DNA from: Candidatus Zhuqueibacterota bacterium
Lineage (GTDB): Bacteria; Zhuqueibacterota; Zhuqueibacteria; Zhuqueibacterales; Zhuqueibacteraceae
Reading direction: 5' to 3'
Assembly (NCBI GenBank): GCA_022616415.1
Contig: JAKEEU010000349.1
Coordinates: forward strand, 54,909 to 118,908
DNA length: 64,000 nucleotides
This document shows positions 1 through 7,386 of the stretch, piece by piece (position 1 is the first letter of the stretch; each line of letters starts with the position of its first letter). Under the pieces are notes generated by a model that searched no databases, was not told the origin of the DNA, and saw only the letters and a program-made list of their open reading frames with translations. The position numbers were made by a program, and so were the translations under genes.

Positions 1-357
1 GTGCGCCGCTTCCTGATGGCGAATGCCGGTTTGCATCCACAAAACTTTCGGCTGCAGTTTCAGAATATCATTAACGTGCATGGGCACATTCGCCGGCGCG
101 CGAAACAGAATGACAATATCGACCGGCTCATTGATTTCGCTGAGCGACTGGAGCGTTGGGGTGCCAAAAACGGATTTATAATTTGGGTTCACGGGAATGA
201 TTTTGTAACCGCGAGAATACAAATAAGCAGGAACGCTGTGGGCGGCTTCATAAGCATGATTCTCATCTTTGATTCCGACCACAGCGATGGTACGGCTGGT
301 TTTTAAAATCTGCCGGATGGACTCGTCGGTATCGACGAGGAAATCGTGCCAGTCCAT
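1..357 (-). CDS. CoA-binding domain protein (YccU-like), 3' end outside window
   Basis: The 119 codons inside the window read from an ATG at 357 and run off the left edge, so the C-terminus is missing. The N-terminal half has the Rossmann-type pattern of the CoA-binding (YccU) family: a strand 'TIAVVGIKDE' followed by an 'AHSVPAYLYSRGYKIIPVNP' segment and a 'VDIVILFRAP' strand. These proteins bind CoA or a similar nucleotide; their cellular role is mostly unknown. The start is supported by a strong AGGAGG six to seven bases upstream. It probably opens a minus-strand unit separate from the Cys-rich gene upstream, because a 219-base gap with an inverted repeat lies between them. Confidence 0.85.
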   Translation of the reverse strand, partial: MDWHDFLVDTDESIRQILKTSRTIAVVGIKDENHAYEAAHSVPAYLYSRGYKIIPVNPNYKSVFGTPTLQSLSEINEPVDIVILFRAPANVPMHVNDILKLQPKVLWMQTGIRHQEAAH

Positions 358-450
358 GTTTCCTCCTTAACAAGTTAGGTAATTGAGTTCTTGCCTCGAG
401 CGCCGTCGAGACAGTCCTATTGTCCTTGCATAAACGCCCTACAAATTAAA

Positions 451-504
451 AGGCCTGATTGTGCGTTTTGTCCCACCAGGGCGGGCCAGGGCAAGATCAG
501 GCCT
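451..504. repeat. inverted repeat between two minus-strand genes
   Basis: AGGCCTGAT (451-459) is matched by its exact complement ATCAGGCCT (496-504), with partial extension of the stem inward. It sits in the 358-576 gap downstream of the Cys-rich gene and upstream of the CoA-binding gene. It could be a terminator or a REP-like element; there is no clear T-run on either side. Confidence 0.5.
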
Positions 505-576
505 GTAAAATTTCCACGAGATTTTTGCAGCGCCGCTTGCATGCTCAAGACGGCAAACGGCGCCATCACTGCAATT

Positions 577-960
577 TTAGCGTGATTCCAGGACATTTTT
601 TACTTCGCTCGGTTCTACGTCAGGTATCGAACCTTTCCCGTTCTTCCAGCCCAGCCCGCAATCCGTGCACACAGGCTGATCGGCGTCGATCAAATCGGCG
701 CAGGCGCAGCCCTTCGCTTTGAGTAGGCAATAATCGCACGCCGGCTTGATGCAGCAGTTATATTTGCCGTCGTGCATCATGCTGGCTTTGGCGGTTTCGA
801 CATCAGCTTTGGCAATTGCAACCTGCTCTTCGGTTGGCAGCGTATCGAGCGGCGGGGAGCCGGTTTCTCTGACGCAGCCGAGCCACCACCCGCCGGCCAG
901 AAAGAGAAACGCGGAAAAGATATTCGCAAACTTTATGGACGAACGCCGAACGTCATTCAT
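577..960 (-). CDS. small Cys-rich exported protein, possible lipoprotein
   Basis: The 127-residue protein has a hydrophobic N-terminal segment (about residues 11-28) ending in a Cys at 29 in the context WWLGC. This resembles a lipobox but has Trp instead of Leu at -3. The mature part carries eight further Cys: C69, C70, C75, C78, C85, C87, C98 and C101, with CxxC spacing twice and CxC once, plus a nearby His63. That pattern suggests metal binding or a disulfide-rich fold in the periplasm. I do not recognise a named family. No heme c motif CxxCH is present. It lies 12 bases downstream of the DUF488 gene on the same strand, so the two may be cotranscribed. Confidence 0.7.
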   Translation of the reverse strand: MNDVRRSSIKFANIFSAFLFLAGGWWLGCVRETGSPPLDTLPTEEQVAIAKADVETAKASMMHDGKYNCCIKPACDYCLLKAKGCACADLIDADQPVCTDCGLGWKNGKGSIPDVEPSEVKNVLESR

Positions 961-972
961 TTTTTCTGGTTC

Positions 973-1341
973 TCATCTTTTCTTTTTTGAAACACTGCCG
1001 CTCTCCAAAAGTTCCCGCACGACCACCGCGTTGTTGCGCGCCGGATCGCTCGTGCCGTACAGCAGCGTGAGCGTGCCGTTAGCCGCGCACTGGCAAAGTT
1101 GCTCTAACGCCCGCTGCTTGTCGCGCGCCCCCAATTCTTTGAGATAATTTTCATGGTACGCCGCCCACTTGTCGAGATTGTACCCGTGCCGCCAAAGCTC
1201 GTAAGAGGGAGCGATCTCTTGCGCCCACCAATCGACGGCGGCTTGACGCGTGGAAATGCCTTCCGGCCACAAGCGGTCGACAAAAACGCGAAAGCCATCG
1301 TCGGGCGCCGGTTTATCATAAATGCTCTTGATCTTCAGCAT
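973..1341 (-). CDS. DUF488 family protein (YeaO-like)
   Basis: The 122-residue protein has the family hallmark 'FRVFVDRLWPEG' near residue 17, then 'WWAQEIAPS', 'LDKWAAYHENYLKEL' and a C-terminal 'LTLLYGTSDPARNNAVVV' block. These match the short DUF488/YeaO group. The biochemical role of the family is unknown. Length is typical. It follows the ferredoxin gene by 47 bases on the same strand, so a ferredoxin-DUF488-Cys-rich operon is plausible. Confidence 0.9.
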   Translation of the reverse strand: MLKIKSIYDKPAPDDGFRVFVDRLWPEGISTRQAAVDWWAQEIAPSYELWRHGYNLDKWAAYHENYLKELGARDKQRALEQLCQCAANGTLTLLYGTSDPARNNAVVVRELLESGSVSKKKR

Positions 1342-1388
1342 AGCGCCTGCTTATTTAGACGATGGAAGAGCGCCGTTGGGCTTATCTG

Positions 1389-1667
1389 CTAACGCGAGAC
1401 GCCAAACGCCACGTAATTGTAGTCGATGTAGTCCTTCCATTTGTCCGGCGTTTCGCTTTCCGGAAAGATGGCTACTGGCGGGCATTCCGGCTCACAGGCG
1501 CCGCAATCGATGCATTCTTGCGGGTGAATATAAAGCATCATTTTATAAGCCGGGTCGCCTTCTTTCAACTGAGTTTCCTCCAACTCATATATGCAATCAA
1601 CCGGACAAACGTCAACACAGGCGCGATCACGGACATCGACGCAAGGCTCAGCGATAATGTAGGTCAT
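1389..1667 (-). CDS. 7Fe-type ferredoxin
   Basis: This 92-residue cytoplasmic electron carrier has two cluster-binding motifs. The first is C9-x7-C17-x3-C21-P with C25, the arrangement of Azotobacter-type 3Fe-4S/4Fe-4S ferredoxins. The second is C52-x2-C55-x2-C58-x3-C62-P, a classical 4Fe-4S motif. The C-terminal half is long enough for the usual 7Fe ferredoxin tail. The ATG is preceded by GGAGATGACTT, which supports the start. It is transcribed away from the Rieske/cytochrome b pair, across a 372-base gap. Its partner enzyme is not visible in the window. Confidence 0.92.
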   Translation of the reverse strand: MTYIIAEPCVDVRDRACVDVCPVDCIYELEETQLKEGDPAYKMMLYIHPQECIDCGACEPECPPVAIFPESETPDKWKDYIDYNYVAFGVSR

Positions 1668-1925
1668 AAGTCATCTCCTGGTGCTTGAAGTTGTAGTGTG
1701 GGATTGGATTAAAATACTCGCTAAACGGCCGCAACTTTCCGGGGCGCGCAACTCCACCGCCGGCCATGAACTTTCGATTTTCATGCCTCGGTTCTGAAAC
1801 CGGGCGCCGCAAACTGCAGACGTTTCAAATATAATAAACTCATTTGTCTTACGCAACATTATTTTGTTGGAATTGTTGGCAGGCAAAAATTGTTGAAATG
1901 TTCGTGGTTTGTTCGTAGTTCGTCC

Positions 1926-2030
1926 GTAGTTGCGCCTTCAGGCGCTGATCTTGGAGAACCATAACACGTTAATCATTTTAATTGATGTAGCAAGCTTTTT
2001 CATTCCACAACCGGCCCTTGAAAGGGCTAC
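1926..2030. repeat. paired REP-like hairpins in the ferredoxin-Rieske gap
   Basis: The left hairpin is GCGCCTTCAGGCGC preceded by GTAGTT. The right hairpin is GCCCTTGAAAGGGC followed by TACCAC. The outer GTAGT and TAC/ACTAC-type ends face each other, as in paired REP units. The same left unit (GTAGTAGCGCCTTCAGGCGC) recurs at 49618, where its right partner is TGCCTGAAGGCATTACTAC. The rest of the 1668-2039 gap shows no gene; both flanking promoters must lie here. Confidence 0.65.
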
Positions 2031-2039
2031 CACAAACTT

Positions 2040-2468
2040 ATGAATCGACGCCATTTTTTTGAGAAATTCGTGGGCGCGCTGTTTGGCGGCACCGCGTTGG
2101 CGTTCTTCGCGCCGGCGCTCGCCTATCTTTTTCCCAACCGCAATTTCGGCGCCACGGGCCGCGAATTTGCCGACGCCTTCGGTCAAGTGATTTCGGCTAA
2201 TTCCATCCCCGAAAATGGAAATCAGATCGGCATGTTGGGCGGCAAGCCGGCGATCGTTTTGCGCAACAACGGCGAGCTCGTCGCGCTGTCGGCGGTGTGT
2301 ACGCATCTCGGTTGCATTGTCACTTTCAACTCCGGCGCGAACATTTTTCAATGCCCCTGTCACGGCGGCAAATATGATCGCGACGGCAACGTCATCGCCG
2401 GCCCGCCGCCGGAGCCGCTGGAGCGGATCAATATCAAAATCGAAGATGATAAGATTGTTTTGAGTTGA
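2040..2468 (+). CDS. Rieske iron-sulfur protein of a cytochrome b complex
   Basis: The 142-residue protein has an N-terminal twin-Arg-like start (NRRHFF) followed by one membrane anchor (about residues 10-31). The Rieske domain shows CTHLGC at 87-92 and CPCHGG at 105-110. The 2Fe-2S ligands are therefore C87, H89, C105 and H108, and C92/C107 can form the stabilising disulfide. A GPPPEPL turn at 121-127 is also typical. It would move electrons from quinol to a c-type acceptor. It lies 135 bases upstream of cytochrome b, separated by a perfect 25-bp palindrome, so the two genes are likely one unit. No cytochrome c1 or f gene is adjacent. Confidence 0.95.
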   Translation: MNRRHFFEKFVGALFGGTALAFFAPALAYLFPNRNFGATGREFADAFGQVISANSIPENGNQIGMLGGKPAIVLRNNGELVALSAVCTHLGCIVTFNSGANIFQCPCHGGKYDRDGNVIAGPPPEPLERINIKIEDDKIVLS

Positions 2469-2489
2469 GTGATTTTTTAAATGTTTGAT

Positions 2490-2554
2490 CCCCAACTGAT
2501 GAATTAAGACCAACCAATAAAAGCTATCCGTTGGTCTTAATTCATCAGTTGGGG
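2490..2554. repeat. palindromic element, 25-bp perfect arms (family A)
   Basis: The left arm 2490-2514 begins CCCCAACTGATGAATTAAG and the right arm 2530-2554 is its exact complement, with a 15-base loop. It lies between the Rieske and cytochrome b genes. It belongs to a dispersed family also seen at 8055, 13599, 17214 (partial), 31969 and 36741. No T-run follows, so it is not a classical terminator, but an RNA hairpin of this size could change relative expression of the two genes. Confidence 0.9.
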
Positions 2555-2603
2555 AAAATGTTTTTTTAATTTTTCAATCGCTAAAATACTAAATGAGGAA
2601 CTG

Positions 2604-3764
2604 ATGTCATTTCGCGCTTGGTTGGCCGAACGCCTGCCCATTGAGTTCTTGACGAAATTCACCCGCGAGCAGCTTGCGGAACCGCAGCCGCGCCACGTCA
2701 GTTGGCTGCACACGTTGGGCTTCACCGCGCTTTTGCTGTTGGCGCTGCAGATCGCCACCGGCATTCTCCTGTTGTTTTATTACAAGCCGGGGGCGGCGAC
2801 GGCTTACGAGAGCATCACATTCATCAGCGACAAAGTGACCTTCGGCTGGTTCTTTCGGCAATTGCACATTTGGGGCGCGAATTTCATTGTCACCGTCGTG
2901 GCGTTGCACCTCGTGCGCGTGTTCTTTTATGGCGCTTACAAAAAGCCGCGCGAGCTGACGTGGATGGTCGGCGCCGGTTTGTTTTTAGTGACATTGGGAT
3001 TTGCTTTCACCGGCTATTTGTTGCCGTGGGATCAGCTCGCGTTTTGGGGCACGACGGTCGGCACGGACTCGACGAAAGAAGTGCCGCTCATCGGCAAATT
3101 TTTGCTCACGTTTTTGCGCGGCGGCGAGAATGTCACCGACATCACATTGACCCGCTTTTTTGCGATTCACGTGGCGTTGTTGCCGGCGGCGCTGCTCTTG
3201 CTCATTGGGTTGCATCTGTTCTTGATCCGCTACCATCACATTTCCCCGCTCAATCCCGCCTTGCGGGACGAGCCTGAGCCTTCGCATAATCCCCAATTCG
3301 TCGACCAAGCGCGGCCGTATTTTCCGGATCATTTCAAAAAAGAGTTGCTCGTTTCCTACGGCGTGCTCATCGCGTTGGTGATTACGGCCATCACGGTACA
3401 CATGCCGCTGGGCAGGCCGGCGAACCCGATGGTGACGCCACCGGGCATCAAACCCGAATGGTATTTTCTGCCGATTTATCAGAGCTTGAAATACGTGCCG
3501 GGTTGGCTCGGCGTGCTCGGCAACGGCGCGTTCATATTGCTGCTCGTCTTGCTGCCGCTGCTCGACCGCTCGCCGGAGCGCCATCCCAAACGTCGCAAAT
3601 TCATGACCACGCTCGGCATTCTCATCATCATTGGCACCATTGGTATGGGCTGGCTCGGTTATGTTTCCGAAACCACGTGGCGCATTCTCGGCAAGCGCGT
3701 GCATTTTGATATCAAAGGCATCCCGCAGGTTTTGGAAGAAGGGGAAAGGCCGAAACAAGATTGA
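2604..3764 (+). CDS. cytochrome b of a bc-type quinol oxidoreductase
   Basis: The 386-residue integral membrane protein fuses the b6-like N-domain and subunit IV-like C-domain. Heme ligand pairs are H88/H102 and H189/H204. The second pair has the one-residue-longer spacing typical of b6-type and Firmicutes cytochromes rather than mitochondrial bc1. The Qo-site motif PEWY is at 284-287, and GYLLPWDQ at 137-144 is also conserved. It forms the quinol-oxidising core with the Rieske protein upstream. The apparent lack of a cytochrome c1/f gene within the next several kilobases means the electron acceptor must be encoded elsewhere or be non-standard. AUG start follows GAGGAACTG. Confidence 0.95.
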   Translation: MSFRAWLAERLPIEFLTKFTREQLAEPQPRHVSWLHTLGFTALLLLALQIATGILLLFYYKPGAATAYESITFISDKVTFGWFFRQLHIWGANFIVTVVALHLVRVFFYGAYKKPRELTWMVGAGLFLVTLGFAFTGYLLPWDQLAFWGTTVGTDSTKEVPLIGKFLLTFLRGGENVTDITLTRFFAIHVALLPAALLLLIGLHLFLIRYHHISPLNPALRDEPEPSHNPQFVDQARPYFPDHFKKELLVSYGVLIALVITAITVHMPLGRPANPMVTPPGIKPEWYFLPIYQSLKYVPGWLGVLGNGAFILLLVLLPLLDRSPERHPKRRKFMTTLGILIIIGTIGMGWLGYVSETTWRILGKRVHFDIKGIPQVLEEGERPKQD

Positions 3765-3848
3765 ACAACGGATTTGACAAACATCACGAAATAAAAATCT
3801 AAGGCAAATTGTAACTGTTCAGCTCACACTTTCACAAAAACAAAAGCT

Positions 3849-3931
3849 GTAAGCGGATAAAGCAGATTGAGCGGATATTGATTCTGACAAACAAACTCCT
3901 GAAATCCGCTTTATCCGTTCAATCCGCTTAC
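3849..3931. repeat. imperfect inverted repeat built from ATCCGCTT units
   Basis: The left arm 3849-3876 starts GTAAGCGGATAAAGC. The right arm 3904-3931 ends CAATCCGCTTAC. Ten outer and six inner bases pair perfectly, with a mismatched middle. It fills most of the 3765-4034 gap between convergent genes and may end both transcripts. No gene is seen in this gap. Confidence 0.7.
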
Positions 3932-4034
3932 AAAAATAATAGCTGAGATAGTTACGGCAAATTTGTCAATCATAAACGCCATCTCGATTTGCAATTTCTT
4001 TGTCAACCTCCCCAATGGTGTAGGATATAGATTG

Positions 4035-4409
4035 TCACCGAGTTTGTACCAACTTTTCCATCTCTTCCCAAGATGTTCCTTTGCCTTCCTCTAAGTTCTT
4101 TGCCGCTTGCAAAATCTTATTAACGGAACTTGGTGCTGCACACTCTTCGAAAGTCGCAAACCAATCTCCGATAATTTCGTGAACTTTGGGCAAGCTGTTT
4201 TCACGAAGCGCTTGAACAAGCTTGGGCAAGGCTTCTCTGGCAAAAGAAACGAGAAGCTCGTCGTCTATTTTAGCAAGCAGCTTTTTTGCCTCGTCAACGC
4301 TTGGAAGGTCAAGATCATCATGAGTTGGCAGGCCGCTCTCGCCATCGTTGCGCGTAGTGTTTCGAGGAAAAAGATTGGCGACCTGTGTTGGCGCCAGTGC
4401 ATCTATCAT
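4035..4409 (-). CDS. hypothetical protein, antitoxin-partner-like size
   Basis: The 124-residue acidic, soluble protein has no recognised domain. It contains alternating helix-forming segments (for example 'EAKKLLAKIDDELL' and 'LPKLVQALRENSLPK') and no signal peptide or membrane segment. A GAGG sits seven bases before the ATG. Codon usage is more A/T-rich than its neighbours, which suggests accessory origin. It is convergent with cytochrome b and divergent from the SRP RNA gene. I cannot assign a function; being a random frame is possible but less likely given the helical pattern and ribosome site. Confidence 0.55.
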   Translation of the reverse strand: MIDALAPTQVANLFPRNTTRNDGESGLPTHDDLDLPSVDEAKKLLAKIDDELLVSFAREALPKLVQALRENSLPKVHEIIGDWFATFEECAAPSSVNKILQAAKNLEEGKGTSWEEMEKLVQTR

Positions 4410-4672
4410 TTTGTGCCTCGCAATTGGATGGGTCTAAACTTTTTTTGAGTCACCCCAATTTTAGTAAAAACTTCGGATAACGAAAATATAAGCATGTCGA
4501 TGAAGAAAGTCAAGAAAAAGCTCAAAAAACCTCTTGCCTTTCTCTTCCTCTTTGTGTAATTTCAAGCGGTGCTATTCTTTGCAATATATCTTTGCGCGAG
4601 GCGGCAATCTGAGGCTTCGCTTGCAAACGTATATTTTTAAACGTACTTTGAGAAAAGTGGAAGTCTAAAAGC

Positions 4673-4775
4673 ATTGGCCAAGGCCCGCGCAATCGGAGCA
4701 TGCCCAACCCCGCCAGGGCCGGAAGGCAGCAACGGTAAGCGTTGTGATGATGTGCCGCGGGGAACCTTGGCCAAT
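4673..4775 (+). ncRNA. ffs: bacterial small signal recognition particle RNA (4.5S-type)
   Basis: The core has the conserved SRP domain IV features: CCAGGGCCGGAAGGCAGCA with the GGAA tetraloop at 4720-4723, and the asymmetric internal loop. The ends form a perfect 11-bp stem, ATTGGCCAAGG (4673-4683) with CCTTGGCCAAT (4765-4775). The RNA is about 103 bases, the usual size of the short bacterial type. It sits immediately upstream of dnaX, a widely conserved arrangement. It binds Ffh for co-translational targeting of membrane proteins. The 4410-4672 stretch before it holds its promoter region and no gene that I can support. Confidence 0.95.
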
Positions 4776-4942
4776 TTAAATTTCAATTTCGTAGTCCCCG
4801 CCCCTTGTCCCGCCCCGTCTCCTTAGCTTTATATGGAAGCGGGACGGGGTGGGCGGCTGTCCCTACATTTCACGAATGCTTCCTCCCGATAGTGCCCCAC
4901 AAGGGGGCAGGACTACCCAGGTTTAAATTTGAAACAAACGGA

Positions 4943-6916
4943 ATGAGCTACCTCGTACTGGCCCGCAAGTGGCGGCCGCGACAATTCTCCGAAGTGGTGG
5001 CGCAAGAGCATGTCACCCGCACGCTGGAAAACGCGATCACGCAAAACCGGCTCGCCTCCGCTTATCTTTTTACCGGGCCGCGCGGCGTCGGCAAAACCAC
5101 CATGGCGCGCCTGCTGGCCAAAGCCGTCAATTGCGAAAAAGGGCCGACGATCACGCCGTGTGACGCTTGCTCGACCTGCGTTGAAATTGCCGAAGGCCGC
5201 AGCCTCGATGTGCTGGAAATCGACGGCGCTTCCAATCGCGGCATCGACGAGGTGCGCAACCTGCGCGAAAATGCCCGCTACACGCCGGCCAAAGGCAAGC
5301 GCAAAATCTACATCATCGACGAAGTTCACATGCTCACCGAGCCGGCGTTCAACGCGCTGCTCAAAACGCTCGAAGAGCCGCCGCCGCACGTGCTCTTTAT
5401 TTTCGCCACGACCGAAGTACACAAAGTTCCGGCCACGATTCTCTCCCGCTGCCAGCGTTTCGATTTTCGCCGCGTGCCGTTGCCGGAAATCGTCGGGCAA
5501 TTGCGCAACATCTGCCAAAAAGAAAGCGTACAGATTGACGAAACCTCGCTCGCGCTCATTGCCAAAAAAGCCGAGGGCAGCATGCGCGACAGCCAGAGCC
5601 TATTGGATCAAGTCATCGCCTATTGCGGCCAGCAGGTGAAAGCGGAAGACGTCGCGCAGCTTTTCGGCATCATCGATCAAGAGATTTTTTTCGCCTGCAC
5701 CGACGCCATGGTCAGGCAGGATGTTGCCAAAGGCCTGGCGCTGAGCGAGCAAATTTATACGACCGGCTATCATCTCGGCGAATTTCTCGAACGGCTTTCA
5801 GAGCATTTGAGCAACATATTAATGACGCGCGTGACCAACAGCACCGTGCATCTTTTCGGCCTCGACGGCTACCTCGAGCGCTACAAACAGGCGGCGGCGC
5901 AATTTTCGGAAATCGAGGTCTTGCGTTGCGTGCAGATGATCACTGACACGCAGCTCAAGCTCAGCCGCATCTCCAACCCGCGCGTTCTGCTCGAGATGCT
6001 GCTGTTGAAAATGATTCAACTCTCGCCCGCGTCTGCCATGTCCGAGGGCGCGGCCAAGCCGGAGCCGGGCGTTCGAGCCGAGAACCGCGATGACGGATTA
6101 AAAAAAAAGCCGCAGCCGTTTATAAATGATATCGAGGCGCCGGCAGTTTCGGCAAATCCAGCCGACGCGGGCGTTGCGGTGATTCCAGAGATTTCACCGG
6201 CGCAGAAAAACGAGGGCCGGAGTGCGGAGAACGAAAAACGCGCCACACCCGACGCCACACGTCCGGCGCGCGGCAGTCTGTTCGATCTCGGCGCGTTGCC
6301 GTCCATCCAAAAAGTGCCGGTTTTGCAGGCCAAGGAGGCGGCGCTTCCGAAACTGACAAATGTGGCCGATGCGCAAGCGGCGCTCGAAAAAATTCAGCAG
6401 CGCTGGCAGCACATTCTCGAGCAAGTCAAAACCCAGCGCATCTCGCTCGGCGCTTTTTTGGAGTTGGGCGTGCCCACGAGCTTGACGGACGGCACGCTGG
6501 AAATTTGTTTCGACCAGGGCAGCGGTTTTCAGATCAACTCGGTCAACAATCAGAAAACTTTTATTCAACAAATTATCACGGCCGAGACCGGCTATCGCGT
6601 GCGCCTGGTTTGCCGGAAGGACGAAAGCAATACGCTGCACGAGCAGCGCGCGCACATACAAAAGCTGTCGGCGCAAAGTTTAACCGCGCCGGCATATACA
6701 GCCGCAAGTGTTTCCGCCGCGGTGCCGCCAAACGATGCCGCGGTTACCGATGCCAGTGAGCGGGTTGGCGCTCCGGTGAATGGGGCCGCCAAAAATTCCA
6801 ACGGCGAGCCGCAGCATCATCAGCCCGCAGCCGCGCCGGCAACGTTGAATGAGCTTTACCAAGCTTTTCCAGCGGCCAAAAAGTTGGTCGAAGCGTTGGA
6901 TGGCGAGTTGATATGA
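4943..6916 (+). CDS. dnaX: DNA polymerase III subunit tau/gamma
   Basis: The clamp-loader ATPase of the replisome. The start at 4943 gives the canonical MSYLVLARKWRPRQF N-terminus and a 657-residue tau. A longer frame from 4805 adds 46 residues unlike the family. Walker A is GPRGVGKTT near residue 45, a zinc module CDACSTC follows, and the DEVH-type Walker B is IIDEVHML. ATPase domains end near residue 370. After that comes a low-complexity, Ala/Pro-rich linker, and a C-terminal domain IV/V region that would bind DnaB and the polymerase. An A9 run at codons 386-389, exactly at the domain III/IV boundary, could produce a short gamma form. No strong ribosome site is seen. It heads the dnaX-ybaB-recR operon. 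Confidence 0.97.
   Translation: MSYLVLARKWRPRQFSEVVAQEHVTRTLENAITQNRLASAYLFTGPRGVGKTTMARLLAKAVNCEKGPTITPCDACSTCVEIAEGRSLDVLEIDGASNRGIDEVRNLRENARYTPAKGKRKIYIIDEVHMLTEPAFNALLKTLEEPPPHVLFIFATTEVHKVPATILSRCQRFDFRRVPLPEIVGQLRNICQKESVQIDETSLALIAKKAEGSMRDSQSLLDQVIAYCGQQVKAEDVAQLFGIIDQEIFFACTDAMVRQDVAKGLALSEQIYTTGYHLGEFLERLSEHLSNILMTRVTNSTVHLFGLDGYLERYKQAAAQFSEIEVLRCVQMITDTQLKLSRISNPRVLLEMLLLKMIQLSPASAMSEGAAKPEPGVRAENRDDGLKKKPQPFINDIEAPAVSANPADAGVAVIPEISPAQKNEGRSAENEKRATPDATRPARGSLFDLGALPSIQKVPVLQAKEAALPKLTNVADAQAALEKIQQRWQHILEQVKTQRISLGAFLELGVPTSLTDGTLEICFDQGSGFQINSVNNQKTFIQQIITAETGYRVRLVCRKDESNTLHEQRAHIQKLSAQSLTAPAYTAASVSAAVPPNDAAVTDASERVGAPVNGAAKNSNGEPQHHQPAAAPATLNELYQAFPAAKKLVEALDGELI
6100..6108 (+). 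promoter_or_regulatory. A9 slippage site in dnaX, candidate gamma-subunit signal
   Basis: Nine consecutive A bases occur within TTA-AAA-AAA-AAG at codons 386-389 of an otherwise GC-rich gene. If one A is gained, or translation shifts by -1, the frame ends at TGA 6127-6129, giving about 395 residues. If one A is lost, it ends at TAA 6123-6125, giving about 393 residues. Both alternative frames close within seven codons. This is the layout of dnaX slippage sites known from Thermus (transcriptional) and of the A6G frameshift site of E. coli (translational). Function here is inferred. Confidence 0.7.
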
Positions 6917-6981
6917 TCCTTGAAAGCTATAGAAGTTTGCAAAAATAATTTGATGAACATGTTAATACGGAGGATGACAAC

Positions 6982-7326
6982 ATGAGCCGTGTCGGCCTGT
7001 CCGATATGTTGAAGCAAGCCCAAAAACTGCAAGAGCAATTTCAGCAGGCGCAGGAGGGCCTGATCAATCTGCGCGCCGAAGGTTCTGCCGGCGGCGGCAT
7101 GGTAACTGCCATCGCCAATGGCAAACAGGAAATTCTGCAACTGCGCATCGACAAGCAGGCGGTCGATCCGAATGATCTCGAGTTGTTGGAAGATTTGGTC
7201 GTCGCCGCGGTCAATCAAGCCTTGTCGAAAGCGCAGGAGCTGGCAAGCGCAGAGATGAGCAAGGCCGCCGGCAGCGTGCTATCCAGTTTGCCCGGCAATT
7301 TGAAAATTCCCGGAACCGAATCGTAG
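6982..7326 (+). CDS. YbaB/EbfC family nucleoid-associated protein
   Basis: The 114-residue protein has the usual features: an N-terminal coiled helix 'LKQAQKLQEQFQQAQ', a central 'GSAGGGMVTAIANGKQEI' sheet and a C-terminal 'LEDLVVAAVNQALSKAQEL' helix. Family members form tweezer-like dimers that bind DNA. Placement between dnaX and recR is the classic order. GGAGGATGACAAC precedes the ATG, supporting the start. The slightly extended Ala/Ser-rich tail is normal. Confidence 0.95.
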   Translation: MSRVGLSDMLKQAQKLQEQFQQAQEGLINLRAEGSAGGGMVTAIANGKQEILQLRIDKQAVDPNDLELLEDLVVAAVNQALSKAQELASAEMSKAAGSVLSSLPGNLKIPGTES

Positions 7327-7386
7327 CCCCTACGGGCGCAGCCAGCCGGTTGGGCTGGAAGGGGCTGACCTGATTGGCAAGTCGCG

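Noticed and set aside
1..306. Plus-strand open frame at the left edge
   Set aside because: The minus strand encodes a CoA-binding domain with a strong ribosome site; the plus frame has no domain.
4805..4942. 46-codon N-terminal extension of dnaX
   Set aside because: The added residues do not resemble DnaX, lie in a G/C-rich inverted-repeat region, and MSYLVLARKWRPRQF at 4943 is the classical start.
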